NCBI GenBank assembly: GCA_015233515.1
Contig: JADFXS010000111.1
Coordinates: 1 to 8,869, forward strand
DNA: 8,869 nt
Source: Deltaproteobacteria bacterium
GTDB lineage: Bacteria; Desulfobacterota; Desulfarculia; Adiutricales; JAGVGV01
Direction: 5' to 3'
Shown: piece after piece, positions 5,763 through 8,869 of the stretch
How the letters are laid out: every line of letters starts with the position of its first letter
Numbering within the stretch: the stretch's first letter is position 1
Translations under genes and position numbers: made by a program
Notes under the pieces: model-generated
Database searches by the model: none
What the model saw: the letters and a program-made list of their open reading frames with translations, nothing else
What the model was told of the DNA's origin: nothing

Positions 5763-6332
5763 ATGAAGATAGTAATTTCAGTCATCATGGCCTTAGTGGT
5801 CAGCCTGCCTGTCGCGGGATGGGGAGCCGGCGCCAGTGACGCCATGCGTAAGGCCTCAGCCAGCTATTCCCGAGGCGACTTCCCCTCGACCATCGACAGC
5901 TTACGGGATGCCTTGGAAGCGGCCTGGATCGAAGCCCCGCTGACGGCCCAGAATGTGACCTTTGTCAGCGCGCCGCCTCAAGGATTCCGCAAATTCAAGG
6001 CCAGAGCGGACAACATTTTCGAAACCATCGATCCTGTCCAGCTCTATATAGAACCGGTAGGATGCATTCTAAAAAAAGAAGGCCAGACCTATCGGATAGC
6101 CGTATCAGCCGATTTCGCGGTCATGGACGAAAAAGGCACCGCCCTCGGCGGCCAGAACGGCATCGAGGCCCTCAAGGCCGAAGTCCAGAGCTTCAGCACC
6201 GAAATCATGATGACCTTTACCTTTGTGCCCAAGGGCCTGCCTCCGGGAAATTACAAGCTGGCCGTGATCCTCAACGATAAGAACTCGGATAAAACCGCAA
6301 AATTTGAAAAAGATTTCGTTATCAAAAAATAG
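5763..6332 (+). CDS. Conserved uncharacterised secreted protein, Ig-like C-terminal half
   Basis: This 189-residue protein has a clear Sec signal peptide (MKIVISVIMALVVSLPVAGW, cleavage after the AGA at 22-24), so it is probably periplasmic. The mature part begins with a short helical segment (about 25-55: AMRKASASYSRGDFPSTIDS). It then passes through APLTAQNVTFVSAPPQGF and VQLYIEPVGC to a beta-rich half (about 108-189) with Y.IAVSADFAVMDEKG, a Gly-Gly-Gln turn (129-131), GLPPGNYKLAVIL and NSDKTAKFEKDF. From memory the 'lyiEPVG ... ADF ... GGQ ... GLPPGxYxL' pattern belongs to a widespread family of unknown function. The single cysteine (C101) sits where I would expect an aromatic residue. 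Ribosome binding site GAGGAG (5749-5754), 8 nt upstream. It is followed at once by tmk, probably on the same transcript. No function is assigned. Confidence 0.85.
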   Translation: MKIVISVIMALVVSLPVAGWGAGASDAMRKASASYSRGDFPSTIDSLRDALEAAWIEAPLTAQNVTFVSAPPQGFRKFKARADNIFETIDPVQLYIEPVGCILKKEGQTYRIAVSADFAVMDEKGTALGGQNGIEALKAEVQSFSTEIMMTFTFVPKGLPPGNYKLAVILNDKNSDKTAKFEKDFVIKK

Positions 6333-6345
6333 CTCCCCAGACCGG

Positions 6346-6993
6346 GTGAGTTCGGAAAGCGCTTCGGAACACCAGGTCGGGTATGGCTTGTTTATTGTTT
6401 TTGAAGGTCTGGATGGGTGCGGCAAGACGACCCAGGCTTACCGGCTGGTCGATCGCTTACAGTCCTTGAACATCCCCGCTCTCTATGTCAAGGAACCTAC
6501 AGCCGGGCCCTGGGGACAAAAAATAAGGCGGATCGCTTTAATCGGCCGATCAGGAGTAACTCCGGCCGAGGAACTGGAATATTTTATCCGCGACAGAGAA
6601 GAAGATGTCCGGCTTAACATCACTCCGGCCCGGTTACAGGGCCGAATAGTGGTGGCTGATCGCTATTTTTACAGCAATATCGCCTATCAATCGGCTTTAG
6701 GTCTGGATGCCGGGGAGATTCGTCAACGTAACGCCTCGTTCCCCGTTCCAGAGTTGGTTTTTTTTCTAGACATCCCGCCCGAATTGAGTCAGGATCGAAT
6801 TACTCGGCGCCGTGGCGATAAACCGAATAAAGGCTATGAACAAAAGACCTTTTTAATCCGGGTCCATAAGGAGTATCAAGCTCTGACCGATCCCAATATT
6901 GTCCGTCTCAACGGAGATCGCCCGGAGGATGAGATCGCCGAGGAAATCTGGCTGCTAATGGAACCTCTTCTGGCCGAACGACGCCATAATTGA
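6346..6993 (+). CDS. tmk: Thymidylate kinase (dTMP kinase)
   Basis: It phosphorylates dTMP to dTDP with ATP in the cytoplasm, the last shared step of dTTP synthesis. From the GTG at 6346 it is 215 residues, the usual family length. The P-loop is GLDGCGKTT (21-29). The substrate loop is KEPTAGPWGQKIRRIA (49-64), a variant of the commoner REPGGT form typical of one Tmk subgroup. DRYFYSNIAYQSALGLD (105-121) is the conserved DR(Y/H) motif and its helix. The basic LID is at about 151-158 (RITRRRGD), and the C-terminal helix is intact. The start is uncertain. A TTG at 6304 would add 14 residues and overlap the preceding gene by 29 bp. A TTG at 6388 gives a compact N-terminus at FIVFEG. None has a good ribosome binding site, so translation is probably coupled to the upstream gene, which ends 13 bases before 6346. 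The enzyme call is secure. Confidence 0.92.
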   Translation: MSSESASEHQVGYGLFIVFEGLDGCGKTTQAYRLVDRLQSLNIPALYVKEPTAGPWGQKIRRIALIGRSGVTPAEELEYFIRDREEDVRLNITPARLQGRIVVADRYFYSNIAYQSALGLDAGEIRQRNASFPVPELVFFLDIPPELSQDRITRRRGDKPNKGYEQKTFLIRVHKEYQALTDPNIVRLNGDRPEDEIAEEIWLLMEPLLAERRHN

Positions 6994-7044
6994 CCCAATA
7001 TTGATCAATCGAAACAGCCATTGGAATGAAAAGCGAGTTTTGTG

Positions 7045-7086
7045 TACTTGAAGCTCCCCGCGGTATGCGGCGGGGAGCTTCAAGTA
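7045..7086. terminator. Perfect 17-bp hairpin between convergent tmk and ade
   Basis: Bases 7045-7061 are the exact reverse complement of 7070-7086, with an 8-nt loop (7062-7069). The stem is GC-rich at the loop end (CTCCCCGC/GCGGGGAG). It directly abuts the ade stop codon (7087-7089) and lies 51 bp after the tmk stop, the place for a bidirectional terminator. Neither direction has the usual U-run after the stem. Bases following it are TCAATCC on plus and CACAAAAC on minus. It may act as an RNA 3'-end stabiliser or be a member of a dispersed palindromic repeat family. Confidence 0.6.
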
Positions 7087-8832
7087 TCAATCCAAAAAAA
7101 GATCGGTCACGGCGAAGCGGTCCACATCCACCAAACCCTGATCCGTCAGTTTCAAGTGGGGAATTACGGGCAACGCCAAAAAAGAAAGGGCCATAAAAGG
7201 GTTGGCCAGGCGACAACCTAAACGTCCGGCCGCGATTTTGAGGGTTTCCATGCTTTCCGCCACGGTGGACAGGGATTGATCGGACATCAAACCGGCCAGG
7301 GGTAGCGGTAGCTTGGCCATGACTTGAGACTGGGAAACCACGACCAGACCACCGTGCATTTCCTCGACAGTCTTGATGGCCAAGTAAAGTTCCGAGGAAC
7401 CAAGTCCCGCCGCGACGATGTTGTGGGAATCATGAGCTATTGATGAGGCGATGGCGCCGGATTTCAAACCCAGGCCTTTAAGCAGACCTTGGCCGATAAA
7501 TCCCGTGCCCCGATGACGTTCCATTACCACCAAACGGACCAGGTCCCGCTCAGGGTCGGCGCAAAGCTTTCCCTGACACTCGGGGACATCTTCGATCAAA
7601 TGTCCAGTCAATATTTGGCCGTCCAGGTATTCGATGATTCGAACTCGACGGCCGGTTACCGAAATTTCCAAGGTATCCGGCGAATAAGATGATAGATTCA
7701 TGGGCTGGACCCAGTCGGGGGTGGGCGGCGCTTCGGGAAGCCGGATAGTGAGCTGTTGGTCGCGGGCCACTAAACCACCGTTTTTATATACCTGATCCAC
7801 AACGAAATTTTCCATATCTTCAAAAACGACTATATCCGCCCGATACCCGGGCGCCAAAGCCCCGCGACGGTGTAAACCGTATATTTGAGCCGCATTTATA
7901 GTAGACATGGTGATCGCGCGGATCGGATCCAGGCCTTGAGCCACCGAAAGACGCAAGATGTTATCCAAATGGCCTTGAGTCAGCAGGTCCTCGGGATGAC
8001 GATCATCGGTGCAAAAAGCAATTCGACGAAAATTGTGGTCCGTGATCAGAGGCAGAAGATCGGTTAAATTTTTGGCCTGGCTGCCTTCTCGAATAAGAAT
8101 ATATATGCCTCGATCCAGTTTTTCCCCGGCTTCCTCCAGATTAGTGCACTCGTGTTCGGTAGCCATGCCGGCCAAGGCGTAGGCATTGAGATTAGGCCCC
8201 CGGAGTAAAGGGGCGTGGCCGTCCATGGGCCGATCGGAGAATAAATCGATTTTTTCCCAAAGCGGCGGCCATCCGTGGATGACTCCGGGAAAATTCATGA
8301 CTTCGGCCAAACCGAGGACTCGGGGTGCGGCTAATAAAGGCCTCAGGTCCGCGGCGGCCAAGTACATTCCGCCGGTTTCCAGGTGAGTGGCCGGAACACA
8401 CGAAGGCGCCATAAAAAAAATATCCACCGGCAGATGGCTTGAAATATCGATTAAATGCTTTATCCCTTCCAGACCGAGCACATTGGCGATCTCATGGGGA
8501 TCGGCGATCAAGGTCGTTGTTCCCCGCGGGACAATGACTTTGGACAATTCCGACGGTGATACCATGGAGCTTTCCAGGTGCAAGTGCGGTTCAATCAGCC
8601 CTGGGGCGACAAACCGGCCGTTGAGGTCCACCTCCCGCAGACCCTGGTATTGTCCTAAACCAACTATCCATCCTTCGGAAATCGCCAAGTCTACCGATTC
8701 CAGCCGGCCGGAAAAAACATTTATAATGCGCCCACCCTTCAGGACCAGGTCGGCCGGTTCACTTCCTCGCGCGGCGGATAACAATCTCTTCCAGGTATTA
8801 TTATGATCATCCATATTCAACTCACATCTCAT
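7087..8832 (-). CDS. ade: Adenine deaminase
   Basis: It hydrolyses adenine to hypoxanthine and ammonia, feeding purine salvage; a cytoplasmic metal-dependent amidohydrolase. The 581-residue length is typical for Ade/YicP (AdeC in Bacillus). Landmarks match the family throughout: metal-binding H83-L-H85 in EPHLHLESSM, DPHEIANV (111-118), GLAEVMNFPGVI (174-185), DGHAP (204-208), TEHE (225-228), REGS (248-251), CTDDRHP (274-280, active-site Asp) and LAPGYRADIVV (326-336). The adenine-deaminase C-terminal domain (about 390-581) carries the second metal-site motif AHDSHN (466-471), and PVIPHLKLTDQGL (555-567) lies near the end. All key residues are present, so it should be active. Start: the ATG at 8832 abuts the stop of a probable upstream ORF (TGAATG), suggesting coupling. 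An in-frame ATG at 8814 with GTGAG just upstream is an alternative that removes six residues. Confidence 0.95.
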   Translation of the reverse strand: MRCELNMDDHNNTWKRLLSAARGSEPADLVLKGGRIINVFSGRLESVDLAISEGWIVGLGQYQGLREVDLNGRFVAPGLIEPHLHLESSMVSPSELSKVIVPRGTTTLIADPHEIANVLGLEGIKHLIDISSHLPVDIFFMAPSCVPATHLETGGMYLAAADLRPLLAAPRVLGLAEVMNFPGVIHGWPPLWEKIDLFSDRPMDGHAPLLRGPNLNAYALAGMATEHECTNLEEAGEKLDRGIYILIREGSQAKNLTDLLPLITDHNFRRIAFCTDDRHPEDLLTQGHLDNILRLSVAQGLDPIRAITMSTINAAQIYGLHRRGALAPGYRADIVVFEDMENFVVDQVYKNGGLVARDQQLTIRLPEAPPTPDWVQPMNLSSYSPDTLEISVTGRRVRIIEYLDGQILTGHLIEDVPECQGKLCADPERDLVRLVVMERHRGTGFIGQGLLKGLGLKSGAIASSIAHDSHNIVAAGLGSSELYLAIKTVEEMHGGLVVVSQSQVMAKLPLPLAGLMSDQSLSTVAESMETLKIAAGRLGCRLANPFMALSFLALPVIPHLKLTDQGLVDVDRFAVTDLFLD

Positions 8833-8869
8833 TCAGGCGCCGGTCAACCGAAAAACAAATTCGGCCTCC
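8833..8869 (-). CDS. Probable 3' end of an upstream gene (partial)
   Basis: The last 37 bases on the minus strand hold an open frame of eleven codons (EAEFVFRLTGA) ending in TGA at 8835-8833, directly against the ade ATG. The exact TGAATG junction is typical of an operon, so a gene immediately upstream of ade is likely. The fragment is far too short to identify, and a second frame through the same bases cannot be excluded. Confidence 0.35.
   Translation of the reverse strand, partial: EAEFVFRLTGA

Noticed and set aside
8387..8806. 139-codon plus-strand frame inside ade
   Set aside because: It is antisense to the strongly conserved N-terminal half of adenine deaminase; its composition is random and no ribosome binding site is seen.

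Overview
The window is about 8.9 kb of bacterial chromosome with moderate G+C. It looks like ordinary housekeeping and accessory genes from a Gram-negative bacterium, most likely a Desulfobacterota (deltaproteobacterial) lineage. That placement is inferred from protein style: a dCache/DctB-like histidine kinase, a thymidylate kinase of the 'KEPT..GPWG' subgroup, a secreted TPR protein of the type often joined to CHAT domains, and a FliD-like gene. There is no 16S gene or other decisive marker. No tRNA, rRNA, CRISPR array, transposase or phage gene was found.

Layout, left to right. (1) 1-867, minus: a secreted TPR-repeat protein running off the left edge, built of 126-bp (42-residue) tandem units. 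(2) 868-1271: a 400-bp intergenic stretch with a weak promoter candidate and one doubtful 53-codon ORF. (3) 1272-2957, plus: a membrane sensor histidine kinase with a dCache sensor and no partner regulator in view. (4) 3056-3706, minus and convergent with the kinase: dedA, a polytopic membrane protein. (5) 3707-4184: the most structured non-coding stretch. It holds a 160-nt element with nested and crossing dyads, a very good sigma70-type promoter, and a leader with ACGGA hairpins, an attenuator-like stem followed by T-rich DNA, a six-codon upstream ORF and a 7-bp hairpin. (6) 4185-5480, plus: a FliD-like (flagellar hook-associated protein 2) gene lacking the usual terminal coiled coils. (7) 5763-6332 and about 6346-6993, plus: an uncharacterised secreted protein followed at once by tmk (dTMP kinase), probably one transcription unit. 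(8) 7045-7086: a perfect 17-bp hairpin at the convergent junction. (9) 7087-8832, minus: ade (adenine deaminase), whose ATG directly abuts the stop of a probable upstream ORF that enters from the right edge.

The genes do not form one pathway. tmk and ade both act on nucleotides or bases but are convergent and not co-transcribed. No defence system or other multi-gene novelty is visible. The parts most worth a second look are the dedA/fliD-like intergenic region with its layered RNA-level signals, and the orphan, reduced FliD-like protein it precedes.
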